Origin: Bordetella genomosp. 5
Lineage (GTDB): Bacteria; Pseudomonadota; Gammaproteobacteria; Burkholderiales; Burkholderiaceae_B
Length of the DNA: 64,000 nt
Direction of reading: 5' to 3'
Assembly (NCBI RefSeq): GCF_002261475.1
Contig: NZ_NEVN01000001.1
Location: 310,001 to 374,000, forward strand
Of this stretch, positions 48,349 to 58,339 are shown piece after piece. The notes below the pieces were generated by a model. The model did no database searches, was not told the DNA's origin, and worked only from the letters and a program-made list of their open reading frames with translations. Numbering within the stretch: position 1 is the first letter of the stretch; each line of letters begins with the position of its first letter. The translations under genes and the position numbers were made by a program.

Positions 48349-48415
48349 GGAACGGCAGGCTGCGTAAAAAATGAGCGTCGGGCAGGTTAACACAGCGGGT
48401 ACACTGCCTCGCATC

Positions 48416-49033
48416 ATGGAAGAAACCCTGTTGTCGGCCGTGCACGGCATGCTCGGATGGCTCGCGCTGCCCACGGTCGGGCTGGGCGCCGTGTTCCTTA
48501 TCTGCCTGGTGTCGGCGACCCTGCTCCCGCTCGGCTCCGAGGCGGTGGTGTTCGGCTATCTGAAGCTGCAGCCCGATATGTTCTGGGCCACCGTGCTGGT
48601 GGCGACGCTGGGCAACACGCTGGGCGGGGTGATCAGCTACGGCATGGGGTGGTGGGCCCATCGGGCGCTGGAGCGCTGGCGCGAGAAACATCCTCACCCG
48701 CATCCCGGCCCCGCCGACCGCGACGCGGCCGCGCGCTCGGGCGTCACGCTCGACAGCCCCGACAGCCCGGCCTCGCCCGGATCGGCGCATCCGTCCGCGC
48801 CCACCTCCCGCTTCGGCGCCACCGCCAACCGCTGGAATGTGCGGGCGCACGCGTGGCTGCATCGCCTCGGTCCGCCCGCGCTGCTGTTGTCATGGCTGCC
48901 CGCGGTGGGCGACCCGCTCTGTGCCGTGGCGGGCTGGCTGCGATTGGCTTTCTGGCCGTCGGTGCTCTATATCGCCCTCGGCAAGTTCTTGCGCTATGTG
49001 ATTTTGACCGCGGGGCTGCTCTGGGTGTTGTGA
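48416..49033 (+). CDS. YqaA-like (SNARE-associated/DedA family) membrane protein
   Basis: A 205-residue inner-membrane protein related to YqaA/DedA: SATLLPLGSEAVVFGYL and GNTLGGVISYGMGWW form the first half and GDPLCAVAGWLRLAFWPSV the second. Between them, residues about 90-138 are a hydrophilic Pro/Ser/His/Asp-rich insertion, so the protein is longer than the usual 140-150. The function is unknown; DedA relatives affect lipid flipping and membrane homeostasis. Confidence 0.85.
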   Translation: MEETLLSAVHGMLGWLALPTVGLGAVFLICLVSATLLPLGSEAVVFGYLKLQPDMFWATVLVATLGNTLGGVISYGMGWWAHRALERWREKHPHPHPGPADRDAAARSGVTLDSPDSPASPGSAHPSAPTSRFGATANRWNVRAHAWLHRLGPPALLLSWLPAVGDPLCAVAGWLRLAFWPSVLYIALGKFLRYVILTAGLLWVL

Positions 49034-49216
49034 CCGGCGCGGCCCCGTGTTTTATTATGCTGCGTTGTCATGCTGCGACGCAGCAATTCTCCCATCATGA
49101 TCGCCTCTGACAGTGGCCTTAAAACCCTGTCCGGGCAGCGTCCTTTGTCAGGTGCCTGGCCCGCGCCTGCTGCGATGCCGTAAAATGGTTTTTTAAGGGC
49201 CCTCTCCGCTGCTCTC

Positions 49217-52200
49217 ATGAATGCCCCCCTCGCCAGCCAAATTCTGACCGCGGCGATTCCGCCCGCACCCGGCGCGCGCCTGCGCGAAATCCCGTACAAC
49301 TACACGTCGTTTTCTGATCGCGAGATCGTGGCGCGGCTGCTGGGCGACGACGCCTGGCAACTGCTGGCCGATCTGCGCGGCGAGCGCCGCACGGGCCGAT
49401 CCGCGCGCATGCTCTACGAGGTGCTGGGTGACATCTGGGTGGTGCGGCGCAATCCGTATCTGCAGGATGACCTGCTCGACAATCCCAAGCGCCGCAAGCT
49501 GCTGATCGAAGCGCTGCATCACCGCCTGGGTGAGATCGACAAGCGGCGCGAGCCCGGCGCGGCCGCCGACGACGGCCACGATCCGCTGCGCGACACCAAG
49601 GTGGTCGAACTGCTGGCGCGCGCGCGCCGTGCGATCGCCGCGTTCGAGGGCGAGTTCGACCAGACCGCGACGCTGCGCAAGCAGGCGCAGCGCGTGCTGG
49701 GCCGCATCACCGCCAAGGACAACATCAAGTTCGATGGCCTGTCGCGCGTCTCGCACGTGACCGACGCCACCGACTGGCGCGTCGAGTATCCCTTCGTGGT
49801 GCTCACCCCCGATTCCGAAGACGAGATCGCCGCGCTGGTGCGCGCCTGTATCGAATTGGGCCTGACGATCGTTCCGCGTGGCGGCGGCACCGGCTACACC
49901 GGCGGCGCGATTCCGCTCACCTGGAAGTCGGCCGTCATCAACACCGAGAAATTCGAAGCGCTCGGCGAGGTCGAATCCTGTCTGCTGCCCGGGCTCACGG
50001 AGCCCGTGGCGGTGATCCGCGCCGGCGCCGGCGTGGTCACCAAGCGCGTGTCCGAAGCTGCCGAACGCGCGGGCTATGTGTTCGCCGTGGATCCCACCTC
50101 GGCCGAGGCCTCCTGTGTGGGCGGCAACATCGCCATGAACGCCGGCGGCAAGAAGGCCGTGCTGTGGGGCACCGCGCTCGACAACCTGGCCTGGTGGCGC
50201 ATGGTCGACCCCGATGGCAACTGGCTCGAGGTCACCCGCCTGGCCCACAACATGGGCAAGATCCACGACGTCGACGTGGCCCGCTTCGAGCTGAAATGGT
50301 TCGACGGCAATGGCAAGCCGGGCGAGCGCCTGCTCAAGACCGAGACGCTCGAGATCGCCGGCCGCGTGTTCCGCAAAGAGGGCCTGGGCAAAGACGTCAC
50401 CGACAAATTCCTCGCGGGTCTGCCGGGCATCCAGAAAGAAGGCTGCGATGGCCTGATCACCGCGGCGCGCTGGGTGCTGCACCGCATGCCCAAGCACACC
50501 CGTACGGTCTGTATGGAGTTCTTCGGCCAGGCGCGCGACGCGATTCCGTCGATCGTCGAGGTCAAGGACTACCTCGACGGCGAAGGCCGCAAGCTGGGCG
50601 CGATCCTGGCCGGCCTGGAGCATCTCGACGAACGCTATCTGCGCGCGGTGGGCTATGCCACCAAGAGCAAGCGCGGCGTGTTGCCCAAGATGGTGCTGAT
50701 CGGCGACATCGTCGGTGACGACGACAACGCGGTGGCCGTGGCCGCCAGCGAAGTGGTCCGTCTGGCCAACACCCGCCATGGCGAAGGCTTCGTGGCCGTC
50801 AGCGCCGAGGCGCGCAAGAAGTTCTGGCTCGACCGTTCGCGCACCGCCGCGATCGCGCGCCACACCAACGCCTTCAAGATCAACGAAGACGTGGTGATCC
50901 CGCTCAACCGCATGGGCGAGTACACCGACCACATCGAACGCATCAATATCGAGCTGTCCACGCGCAACAAGCTGCGTCTGGTCGACGCCCTCGATCAGTA
51001 TCTGTCGGGTCCGTTGCCGGTGGGCAAGGCCGAAGACGCCGAAGACGCCGAGATCACGCGCGCCGAAGTGCTCGCCGACCGCACGCGCCAGGCGCTCGAG
51101 CTGCTCGCCTCCACGCGCAAGCGCTGGCAGTGGCTGCTCGACAACCTCGATCTGCCGCTCTCGGCCGTGTTGCCCGAGCTGCAGTCTCTGGGTCTGTCGC
51201 AGCACGACGTGGTGCTGGCCGAGCGGCTGCAGCGCCAGCCCGCCGCGCGCCTGTTCGACGTGGTGCAGGACCGCACCGTGCGCGTGTCCTGGAAGGTCGA
51301 GCTGCTGCCCGGTCTGGCCGGTCTGTTCTCGGGCGCGGCCGGTCAGGAAATCATGGACGAGGTGCGCGAGACGCACGCCCGTGTCCTGAAGAGCCGTGTG
51401 TTTGTCGCGTTGCACATGCACGCGGGCGACGGCAACGTCCACACCAACATCCCGGTCAATTCCGACGACTACGGCATGCTGCAAGAGGCCCATCAGGCGG
51501 TCGAGCGCATCATGCAGATCGCGCGCGACCTCGATGGCGTGATCTCCGGCGAGCACGGGATCGGCCTCACCAAGTACGAGTTCCTCACCGAGGCCGAGCT
51601 GGCGCCGTTCCAGGCCTACAAGCGCCGCGTCGATCCCAACAACCACTTCAACGCGGGCAAGCTGATGCCCGGCGCCGACCTGCGTCACGCCTGGACGCCC
51701 AGCTTCAACCTGATGGGCCACGAGTCGCTCATCATGCAGCAGAGCGACATCGGTGCGATCTCCGAGTCGGTGAAGAACTGTCTGCGCTGCGGCAAGTGCA
51801 AGCCGGTCTGCTCGACCCACGTGCCGCGCGCCAACCTGCTGTACTCGCCGCGCAACAAGATTCTCGCCACCTCGCTGCTGGTGGAGGCCTTCCTTTATGA
51901 AGAGCAGACGCGCCGCGGCGTGAGCCTCAAGCACTGGGAAGAATTCGAGGACGTGGCCGACCACTGCACGGTCTGCCACAAGTGCTACACGCCCTGTCCG
52001 GTCGATATCGATTTCGGCGACGTGTCGATGAACATGCGCGCGCTGCTGCGCCGCATGGGCCGCAAGTCGTTCAACCCCGGCACCGCGGCCGCGATGTTCT
52101 TCCTGAACGCCAAGGATCCGGCCACCATCAACGCCACGCGCAAGGCGATGGTCGGCGTGGGCTACAAGGTGCAGCGCGCCGCGCACGACCTGCTGTCGGG

Positions 52201-53179
52201 TCTGGCGCGCAAGCAGACGGCCCATCCGCCCGCCACGGTGGGCAAGGCGCCGCTGCGCGAGCAGGTGGTTCACTTCGTCAACAAGAAGATGCCCGGCGGG
52301 CTGCCCAAGCAGACGGCGCGCAAGCTGCTCGACATCGAAGACGCCAACTACGTACCGATCATCCGCGATCCCAAGAGCACCTCGGCCGATACCGAAGCGG
52401 TGTTCTACTTCCCGGGTTGCGGATCGGAGCGGCTGTTCTCGCAGGTGGGCCTGGCGACGCAGGCGATGCTCTGGCATGCCGGCGTCCAGACCGTGCTGCC
52501 GCCGGGCTACCTCTGTTGCGGCTATCCGCAGCGCGGCAACGGCATGACCGACAAGGCCGAGCAGATCATCACCGACAACCGCGTGCTGTTCCATCGGGTG
52601 GCCAACACGCTCAACTACCTCGACATCAAGACCGTCGTGGTGAGCTGCGGCACCTGCTACGACCAGCTCTCGGGCTATGAATTCGAGAAGATCTTCCCGG
52701 GCTGCCGCCTGATCGACATTCACGAATATCTGCTCGAGAAGGGCATCAAGCTCGACGGCGTGAAGGGTACGCGCTACGTCTATCACGACCCGTGCCACAC
52801 CCCGATGAAGCTGCAGGATCCCATGAAGACCGTGAAGTCGCTGGTGGGCGATAGCGCGATCAAGAGCGATCGCTGCTGCGGCGAATCGGGCACGCTGGCG
52901 GTCACGCGCCCCGACGTCTCGACGCAGGTGCGCTTCCGCAAGCAGGAAGAGCTGCTGAAGGGGCAGACGGCGCAGCGCGCCGACGGCTTCGATGGCGACA
53001 TCAAGGTGCTGACCTCCTGCCCGTCGTGCCTGCAGGGCCTGTCGCGCTACGAGGGCGACACCGCCATGGACGCCGACTACATCGTGGTCGAGATGGCCAA
53101 GCACATCCTCGGCGATGGCTGGATGGAGGAGTACGTGCGCCGCGCCAACGCGGGCGGCATCGAGCGCGTGCTGGTCTGA
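49217..53179 (+). CDS. FAD/FMN-binding and Fe-S oxidoreductase with DUF3683 N-terminus
   Basis: A 1320-residue composite enzyme. An N-terminal DUF3683-type region (1-190) precedes a PCMH/GlcD-type FAD-binding domain (about 192-350; [11 protein letters not shown]), the FAD-oxidase C domain (to about 800; [19 protein letters not shown]), two 4Fe-4S motifs ([11 protein letters not shown] near 855 and [14 protein letters not shown] near 917) and two GlpC/HdrB-type cysteine-rich repeats (about 1065-1290; CCGYP, CCGESG, SCPSC). Relatives oxidise 2-hydroxyacids such as D-lactate, glycolate or 2-hydroxyglutarate and pass electrons to quinone. The substrate is not evident. Confidence 0.9.
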   Translation: MNAPLASQILTAAIPPAPGARLREIPYNYTSFSDREIVARLLGDDAWQLLADLRGERRTGRSARMLYEVLGDIWVVRRNPYLQDDLLDNPKRRKLLIEALHHRLGEIDKRREPGAAADDGHDPLRDTKVVELLARARRAIAAFEGEFDQTATLRKQAQRVLGRITAKDNIKFDGLSRVSHVTDATDWRVEYPFVVLTPDSEDEIAALVRACIELGLTIVPRGGGTGYTGGAIPLTWKSAVINTEKFEALGEVESCLLPGLTEPVAVIRAGAGVVTKRVSEAAERAGYVFAVDPTSAEASCVGGNIAMNAGGKKAVLWGTALDNLAWWRMVDPDGNWLEVTRLAHNMGKIHDVDVARFELKWFDGNGKPGERLLKTETLEIAGRVFRKEGLGKDVTDKFLAGLPGIQKEGCDGLITAARWVLHRMPKHTRTVCMEFFGQARDAIPSIVEVKDYLDGEGRKLGAILAGLEHLDERYLRAVGYATKSKRGVLPKMVLIGDIVGDDDNAVAVAASEVVRLANTRHGEGFVAVSAEARKKFWLDRSRTAAIARHTNAFKINEDVVIPLNRMGEYTDHIERINIELSTRNKLRLVDALDQYLSGPLPVGKAEDAEDAEITRAEVLADRTRQALELLASTRKRWQWLLDNLDLPLSAVLPELQSLGLSQHDVVLAERLQRQPAARLFDVVQDRTVRVSWKVELLPGLAGLFSGAAGQEIMDEVRETHARVLKSRVFVALHMHAGDGNVHTNIPVNSDDYGMLQEAHQAVERIMQIARDLDGVISGEHGIGLTKYEFLTEAELAPFQAYKRRVDPNNHFNAGKLMPGADLRHAWTPSFNLMGHESLIMQQSDIGAISESVKNCLRCGKCKPVCSTHVPRANLLYSPRNKILATSLLVEAFLYEEQTRRGVSLKHWEEFEDVADHCTVCHKCYTPCPVDIDFGDVSMNMRALLRRMGRKSFNPGTAAAMFFLNAKDPATINATRKAMVGVGYKVQRAAHDLLSGLARKQTAHPPATVGKAPLREQVVHFVNKKMPGGLPKQTARKLLDIEDANYVPIIRDPKSTSADTEAVFYFPGCGSERLFSQVGLATQAMLWHAGVQTVLPPGYLCCGYPQRGNGMTDKAEQIITDNRVLFHRVANTLNYLDIKTVVVSCGTCYDQLSGYEFEKIFPGCRLIDIHEYLLEKGIKLDGVKGTRYVYHDPCHTPMKLQDPMKTVKSLVGDSAIKSDRCCGESGTLAVTRPDVSTQVRFRKQEELLKGQTAQRADGFDGDIKVLTSCPSCLQGLSRYEGDTAMDADYIVVEMAKHILGDGWMEEYVRRANAGGIERVLV

Positions 53180-53193
53180 CGCGTCGACGTACC

Positions 53194-53238
53194 CCACAAA
53201 CAGGACGGCCACGGCCGTCCTGTTTGTTTTTGGGGCGG
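53194..53238 (+). terminator. Terminator of the DUF3683 oxidoreductase gene
   Basis: ACAAACAGGACGGCC and its exact complement GGCCGTCCTGTTTGT, with a two-base loop, are followed by TTTT. A 15-bp perfect stem 17 nt after the stop. Confidence 0.93.
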
Positions 53239-53486
53239 CCACGAGGCCGTGCCCGCCGCGCCGCCGCGACGGCGCCGCGAACCCCGCGCGCGGATTTCTT
53301 GTTGCACTTCAGTGCGGTCGTGATCGGCCCGCGTGAGTGTCGGGCGCTCATCTCGCGGCGCCGATGTTGGTAACTTGCCGCGAATCTTTACTGTTGCAAT
53401 TGACCCGGCTCTCTGGGGCCGAGAAGAATTCGTACTGTTTCACATTAAGTCAGCTCTGTCCCTTTGTGTTTCAATGTTTATCTAGT

Positions 53487-53508
53487 ATCTTCTTAATATT
53501 TAGAAGAT
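53487..53508 (+). promoter_or_regulatory. Inverted repeat, probable GntR autoregulatory operator
   Basis: ATCTTCT (53487-53493), an eight-base AT-rich spacer, AGAAGAT (53502-53508): perfect 7-bp arms ending 28 bp before the TTG start of gntR, in promoter position. Confidence 0.45.
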
Positions 53509-53535
53509 CCGCCGCGGTCTGCAAAGGGATTTACT

Positions 53536-54240
53536 TTGGACGTGAAAGCGCCGGCCACGATTCCGTACTTTCTCAAGGAACAGATTCGTGAGCTGATAGT
53601 CGACGGTACGTTTCGGCCTGGACAGCCCCTGCGCGAGCAGGAGCTGGAGCAGCGTTTCGGCACGAGCCGCAGCCCGATCCGCGAGGCGCTCCGGCTGCTC
53701 GAGCTGAGCGGGCTGGTGGTGCATCTGCAGCGCAAGGGCTTTCGCATCCGCCGCTATACCGAAGACGAGATCCGCGACATCTTCCTGCTGCGTGCCGAGC
53801 TCGCTTCCTACAGCATCGCCCAGCTCGCGGGTCAGCCCGACCTGGTGCGCCTGCTGCGCGCCCTCAAAGACCACGACGCCGTGCTCGCGCGCACGCATGC
53901 CGCCCGTGACGTAGTCGGCTACATCAACGCGCTGCGCGCCTTCTATCTCGCGTGCGCCCGCTACACCGACAACGTGCCGCTGGCCGACACGCTCGATCGT
54001 CTCACCGAGCAGGTCGAACCGCTGCGCTTCAACCTTCTGCGGCATCAACTGGCGGATATCGCTTACGACACCTATCACTCGGGGATCGCCGAGGCGCTCG
54101 GTCAGGGCGAGCTGAACCGCGCGGCACAGGTCGCGCGCGACCGCGTGCAGGAGATGCTGGGGCAGGTGTTGCACGCCTACGCCCAGGTCGTGGTCGACGT
54201 GGCCGACGACGAGGCCGAGGAACGCCTGCGCGCGTATTGA
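53536..54240 (+). CDS. GntR-family (FCD-type) transcriptional regulator
   Basis: A 234-residue repressor-type protein. The winged helix is at about 8-75 (LKEQIRELIVDGTFRPGQPLRE, SPIREALRLLELSGLV), and an FCD ligand-binding helical domain (about 82-225) follows. The start is a TTG with GGGA upstream. FCD GntR proteins commonly control 2-oxo/hydroxyacid or sugar-acid catabolism, so the neighbouring 2-hydroxyacid-type dehydrogenase or the oxoprolinase operon are candidate targets, by position only. Confidence 0.9.
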   Translation: MDVKAPATIPYFLKEQIRELIVDGTFRPGQPLREQELEQRFGTSRSPIREALRLLELSGLVVHLQRKGFRIRRYTEDEIRDIFLLRAELASYSIAQLAGQPDLVRLLRALKDHDAVLARTHAARDVVGYINALRAFYLACARYTDNVPLADTLDRLTEQVEPLRFNLLRHQLADIAYDTYHSGIAEALGQGELNRAAQVARDRVQEMLGQVLHAYAQVVVDVADDEAEERLRAY

Positions 54241-54265
54241 GCGCCCGGCGCGCGATCCGCTGCAA

Positions 54266-54299
54266 CGAAAAAACGGCCGCTCCAGCGGCCGTTTTTTAT
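54266..54299. terminator. Bidirectional terminator gntR / pxpA
   Basis: AAAAAACGGCCGCT, loop CC, AGCGGCCGTTTTTTA lies between convergent stops at 54240 and 54319, with A- and T-tracts on both sides. Confidence 0.92.
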
Positions 54300-54318
54300 C
54301 GGGGGCTCGGCGTGGCGT

Positions 54319-55089
54319 TCAGCGGCGTTTGCCCGGCGCGCGCACGGTGATGCCCGCCTGCTCGAGCGCGGCCCGGATGGCCGTGGCGAAGGCCAGCGCA
54401 TCGGGCTGGTCGCCATGCAGGCACAGCGTGTCGGGCTCGAGCGGCACACGCTTGCCGTTGAGCGAGGTGACGGCGCGCTGCTGCACCATGTGCAGCACCT
54501 GGGCCACGGCCTGATCCACATCGGTGATCATGGCGCCCGCCTGAGTACGCGGCGTGAGCGAACCGTCGTCCTGGTACGAGCGGTCGGCGAACACTTCCTG
54601 GGCCAGTTGCAGCCCCGCGCCCTGTGCCGCGTCGACCCACTGGCTGCCCGCCAGACCATACAGCACCAGCTCGGCATCCACATCGCGCACGGCGGTGCAG
54701 ATCGCCCGGGCCAGCGCGCCGTCTTTGGCGGCCATGTTGTAGAGGGCGCCGTGCGCCTTTACGTGATGCAGACGCGCGCCTTGCGACGCGGCAACGCCGG
54801 CCAGCGCGCCGACCTGCACCACCACCATGTCGTAGGCCTCCTGCGGCGAGATCTGCATGGGACGGCGGCCGAAGCCGACCAGATCGGGCAGCGAAGGATG
54901 CGCGCCGAGCGCGACGCCGTGCTCGAGCGCCGCCGCCACCGTGCGGCGCATCGTGGCGGGGTCGCCACCGTGATACCCACAGGCAATATTGGCCGACGAC
55001 ACGAAGGGCAGAATCGCCGCGTCGTTGCCCATGGTCCAGGCGCCGTAGCTTTCGCCCATGTCGCAATTGAGGTCGAGAGTGATGCTCAT
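54319..55089 (-). CDS. pxpA: 5-oxoprolinase subunit PxpA (LamB/YcsF family)
   Basis: A 256-residue subunit of the bacterial ATP-dependent 5-oxoprolinase, which opens 5-oxoproline to glutamate. Family motifs are DLNCDMGESYG, ANIACGYHGGD, GAHPSLPDLVGFGRR and HVKAHGALYN. The ATG overlaps the pxpC stop (ATGA). Last gene of the VOC-pxpBCA operon. Confidence 0.95.
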   Translation of the reverse strand: MSITLDLNCDMGESYGAWTMGNDAAILPFVSSANIACGYHGGDPATMRRTVAAALEHGVALGAHPSLPDLVGFGRRPMQISPQEAYDMVVVQVGALAGVAASQGARLHHVKAHGALYNMAAKDGALARAICTAVRDVDAELVLYGLAGSQWVDAAQGAGLQLAQEVFADRSYQDDGSLTPRTQAGAMITDVDQAVAQVLHMVQQRAVTSLNGKRVPLEPDTLCLHGDQPDALAFATAIRAALEQAGITVRAPGKRR

Positions 55090-56108
55090 GCGGACTCCCC
55101 GGTGTGCTGTGTGTGGTGGGCCAGCTGCGCGCGCATCGGGGCGAGCGACTCGGCCAAGGTATGGAATGCCCGCGCGCGCGCCGCGTCGAGCGACTGGGCC
55201 TGCGCGAGCTCGATCGGACTGAACTGCAGCGATTGGCCGGGCGCGCACTGCGCCAGCACGGGCAGGTCGACCGCCGCGATCTGCGCGAGCTTGGGATAGC
55301 CGCCGGTGGTCTGGCGGTCGGCCATCAGCACGATGGCCTGTCCGCCCGCGGGCACCTGCACCGTGCCGAAGCTGGTGGCCTCGGAGAGGATCTGGCGCGG
55401 CGTCGTCATGACCAGCGTGGGGCCGTCGAGCCGGTAGCCCATGCGGTCGGACTGCGGGCTGATGCGATAGCTGCCGGTGCTGAAGGCGTGGCGCGACGCT
55501 TCGTTGAATTCGTCCCAGTGCAAGCCGGGCAGGAACCGCACGCTGGGCCGCTGCAGCGCGCGCAGCGTGGCCGGCAGGTAGATGCGCAGGTCCCAGAGCT
55601 CGCGCGCGAGCGCGTCGATGCGCGGCGTGTCGTCGATGAGCGTGCGCTTGAAGGCGATCTGATCGCCGCGCCGCAGCGCGCGACCCTCGAGGCCACCAAA
55701 GCCGCTGCGCAAATAGGTGCTGTAGCTGCCCATCACCGGCGTGAGCGCGAATCCGCCATGCACGGCGAGGTAGGCGCGGGCGCCGACCTGCGGTGCGCCG
55801 AAGGCCAGCGTGGCGCCCGCGCGCACCACCAGCGGGCGCGAGAGCGGCAGCGGCTCGCCATCGAGCGTGGCGCTCAGGTCAGCGCCGCTCAGGGCGATAC
55901 AGGCCGGTGCGTCGAAGCGCAGGGTCGGGCCCATCAGCGTGATCTCGAGCGTGGCTTCGTCGGCTTCGTTGCCGGCCAGCGTGTTGGCCAGGCGGTGCGA
56001 CCGCGCATCCATGGCGCCGGCCGCCGGAATGCCCTGATGCTGATAGCCCGCGCGCCCTTCATCCTGGAAGGTGGAGAGCAGGCCGGGCTTTTGAACGGTG
56101 ATGCTCAT
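55086..56108 (-). CDS. pxpC: 5-oxoprolinase subunit PxpC (biotin-dependent carboxyltransferase-like)
   Basis: A 340-residue KipA/AHS2-type subunit. Recognisable segments: VQKPGLLSTFQDEGRAGYQHQGI at the N-terminus, AYLAVHGGF, SDRMGYRLDGP and ILSEATSFGTVQVPAGGQ. It forms the catalytic unit with PxpB. Overlaps pxpB by four bases upstream and pxpA by four downstream. Confidence 0.95.
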   Translation of the reverse strand: MSITVQKPGLLSTFQDEGRAGYQHQGIPAAGAMDARSHRLANTLAGNEADEATLEITLMGPTLRFDAPACIALSGADLSATLDGEPLPLSRPLVVRAGATLAFGAPQVGARAYLAVHGGFALTPVMGSYSTYLRSGFGGLEGRALRRGDQIAFKRTLIDDTPRIDALARELWDLRIYLPATLRALQRPSVRFLPGLHWDEFNEASRHAFSTGSYRISPQSDRMGYRLDGPTLVMTTPRQILSEATSFGTVQVPAGGQAIVLMADRQTTGGYPKLAQIAAVDLPVLAQCAPGQSLQFSPIELAQAQSLDAARARAFHTLAESLAPMRAQLAHHTQHTGESA

Positions 56109-56842
56109 GGCGTTTCCTGGGCGCGCAGGCGATCGAACTCGGCCTCGTCGATGGCCACGAAGCGGATGCGGTCGCCGGGCTGCAGCAGGGCGGCCGGATC
56201 GCGCGCCGGATCGAACATCGTGAGCGGGGTGGCGCCGATGATGTTCCAGCCACCCGGGAGGCGATTGGGATAAATGACGGACTGACGATTCGCGATGGCG
56301 ACCGAGCCGATCGGCACCACCGCGCGCGGCGTGTCCCGGCGGCCGATGCCCAGGCGCTCGTCGTGCACGCCGATGTAGGCATGGCCGGGCGCGAAGCCGA
56401 GCATGTAGACCATGGCGCCCGGCTGGGTATGCAGATCGATGACGGCCTGCGGCGAAATGCCTGCGGCCCGCGCGACGTCGTCGAGGTCGGGGCCGTGCTC
56501 GCCGCCGTAGCAGACGGGAATGCTCACCTCGCGGCTGGCCCGTTCGGCCACCACGATGCCGTCCTGAAGACGGGCCTCGATGAGGGTGCGCAGTGACGCG
56601 AAGGTGGGGCCACTGCCGTCGGGCAGCGGGCGGTAATGCACGGCCACCTTGGTGAACGACGGCACGACGTCGGTGACGCCGGGCCAGGCGGCGTCGCGCA
56701 ATGCCTGAGCGAGGCCCAGGCATTGCTGGCCGACGGCCTCGCTGATCGTATCGCCCAGCTGGATCACCAGGCAGCGATCACCCTGCGGCAGGATCTGCCA
56801 CGCGGTTTCGGCCGGGGAGGAGGGGTTTGAAGACTCTGGCAA
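56105..56842 (-). CDS. pxpB: 5-oxoprolinase subunit PxpB (KipI/AHS1-like)
   Basis: A 245-residue AHS1 subunit: the C-terminal cyclophilin-like domain contains YMLGFAPGHAYIGVHDERLG and PGGWNIIGATP. No ATG exists before the conserved region; the TTG at 56842 (27 nt after the VOC stop) is the most likely start, giving about 16 non-conserved residues. Second gene of the operon. Confidence 0.93.
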   Translation of the reverse strand: MPESSNPSSPAETAWQILPQGDRCLVIQLGDTISEAVGQQCLGLAQALRDAAWPGVTDVVPSFTKVAVHYRPLPDGSGPTFASLRTLIEARLQDGIVVAERASREVSIPVCYGGEHGPDLDDVARAAGISPQAVIDLHTQPGAMVYMLGFAPGHAYIGVHDERLGIGRRDTPRAVVPIGSVAIANRQSVIYPNRLPGGWNIIGATPLTMFDPARDPAALLQPGDRIRFVAIDEAEFDRLRAQETP

Positions 56843-56869
56843 CGGCGAAACCTGCGTGGCAATGAGGCG

Positions 56870-57301
56870 TTATTTGGCAAACAGCGATTCTATGTTCTTG
56901 AAGGCCTTGAATTCCAGTGCGTTACCGGATTGATCCAGGAAGAACATCGTGGCCTGTTCGCCGACTTCGCCCTTGAAGCGGACATAGGGCTCGATGACGA
57001 ACTCGGTGCCGGCGTCGGTCAGCTTCTTGGCCATGGCTTCCCATTGTTCCATCGACAGGACCACGCCGAAGTGGCGCACGGGCACGTTGTGCGAGTCTAC
57101 GGCATTGGTGGCGTTGGCGCCGCATTCGGAGGGAGCCAGGTGAGCCACGATCTGGTGGCCGTAGAAGTTGAAGTCGATCCACTCGGGGGAGCTGCGCCCC
57201 TCGCTACAGCCCAGCAGGTCGCCGTAGAACTGACGGGCTTCGGCCAGATCGCGGACCGGGAAGGCAAGGTGGAACGGGGGTATGGCGGTTTGGGCGGTCA
57301 T
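56870..57301 (-). CDS. VOC-family (glyoxalase/dioxygenase-like) protein
   Basis: A 143-residue single-chain vicinal-oxygen-chelate protein with paired beta-alpha-beta modules: [22 protein letters not shown] at the start and [16 protein letters not shown] near the end, with metal-ligand-type His11, His49 and Glu134 positions. Substrate unknown. It is the first gene of the pxpBCA operon (27 nt before pxpB), so a role in 5-oxoproline or related amide metabolism is possible but not shown. Confidence 0.87.
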   Translation of the reverse strand: MTAQTAIPPFHLAFPVRDLAEARQFYGDLLGCSEGRSSPEWIDFNFYGHQIVAHLAPSECGANATNAVDSHNVPVRHFGVVLSMEQWEAMAKKLTDAGTEFVIEPYVRFKGEVGEQATMFFLDQSGNALEFKAFKNIESLFAK

Positions 57302-57424
57302 GGCGGCTCCAAAAGCGGGTTGAGCAGCGAATTGCTGCGATGTCGTTAGTTTACTGATTGGTTTTTTGATAGAAAAACGATTAATTTCTGGCCTGAGCAT
57401 CGAAATTATTGAGACTCGGGCGAC
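57302..57424. promoter_or_regulatory. Divergent promoter VOC-pxp / LysR
   Basis: A 123-bp AT-rich spacer with two dyads: GCAGC-GAATT-GCTGC (57324-57338) and GTTTTTTGATAGAAAAAC (57361-57378). The second fits the LysR T-N11-A geometry. Typical layout for a LysR regulator controlling both itself and the facing operon. Confidence 0.5.
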
Positions 57425-58288
57425 ATGATCCGCGAACTCCGCACTTTCCTGGCCGTTGCGCGCGACGGCACCTTCACCGGCGCCGGGCGGCAGCTGGGCC
57501 TGACCCAGTCGGCGGTGAGCGCGCAGATGCGCAGGCTCGAAGATCAGCTGGGCGTGACGCTCTTCGAACGCACCGGCAAGTCGGCCGTGCTCAATGCCCA
57601 TGGGCGCGAGATGGTGCCGCAGGCCGAAGAGATGCTGGCCCTGGCCGAGCGCATGGCCAGCGATGTGGGCGCGGCCCGCGTGAGCGGGTTGCTGCGCATC
57701 GGCGCGATCGCCTCGGTGCAGCAGGATCTGCTGGTGCGCGCGCTGGCCTCGTTTCGCGCCGCCTATCCCGAGGTGCGGGTGCGGCTGGTGCCCGGCGTCT
57801 CGCTCAATCTGCTCGGTCAGGTGGACTCGGGCGAGGTGGACCTCGCCGTGCTGATCCGCCCGCCGTTTTCCCTGCCGCCGGAACTGGGCTGGCGCAGCCT
57901 GGTGCGCGAGCCGGTGCTGCTGGCCGTGCCGCAGGCCTGTCCCGAGGCGCCGTGGCGCGAGCTGATCACGCAGCAGCCCTTCCTGCGCTACGACCGTTCA
58001 TCGTTCGGCGGGCGGGTGGTGGATCTGTTTCTCAAGCGTCATCGCCTGGCCGTGCGCGACGCGATCGAGCTCGACGAGATCGACGCGCTCGCCAATCTGG
58101 TGCGAGCGGGGCTGGGGGTCGCGCTGCTGCCGCACGCGCGTCATCTGAACCTGCGCGGCATGCGGCTGCTGCCGCTGGGCGATGCGACGCTGGAGCGCGA
58201 GATCGGGGTGATCGGCCGCTTGCCGATGGAGCGTTCGCCGCTGGCGGCGAAGATGGTGGCTTGCCTGGAAGAGGCCGCGCGGCCATAG
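57425..58288 (+). CDS. LysR-family regulator divergent from the pxp operon
   Basis: A 287-residue LysR protein: winged helix 1-60 ([36 protein letters not shown]) and co-inducer domain from about 88. By position across a 123-bp divergent promoter it probably regulates VOC-pxpBCA, and the inducer might be 5-oxoproline (inference). It converges on serA. Confidence 0.92.
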   Translation: MIRELRTFLAVARDGTFTGAGRQLGLTQSAVSAQMRRLEDQLGVTLFERTGKSAVLNAHGREMVPQAEEMLALAERMASDVGAARVSGLLRIGAIASVQQDLLVRALASFRAAYPEVRVRLVPGVSLNLLGQVDSGEVDLAVLIRPPFSLPPELGWRSLVREPVLLAVPQACPEAPWRELITQQPFLRYDRSSFGGRVVDLFLKRHRLAVRDAIELDEIDALANLVRAGLGVALLPHARHLNLRGMRLLPLGDATLEREIGVIGRLPMERSPLAAKMVACLEEAARP

Positions 58289-58339
58289 GTACGCGCGGCG
58301 CCTCGACCGCCAGGGCGCGAGGCGCCCTGGCCGCCGGCC

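Larger units (their letters stand above)
53180..53535. other. Intergenic region before the GntR gene
   Basis: 356 bp: terminator at 53194-53238, about 130 bp of plain GC-rich sequence, then an AT-rich stretch (53370-53510) that should hold the gntR promoter and includes an inverted repeat (53487-53508). No gene seen. Confidence 0.6.

Noticed and set aside
49193-53242. A very long open frame (about 1350 codons) on the minus strand
   Set aside because: It is exactly antisense to the 1320-residue flavin/Fe-S oxidoreductase and arises from high third-position GC. Its translation is His/Ala/Gly/Arg-rich without motifs.
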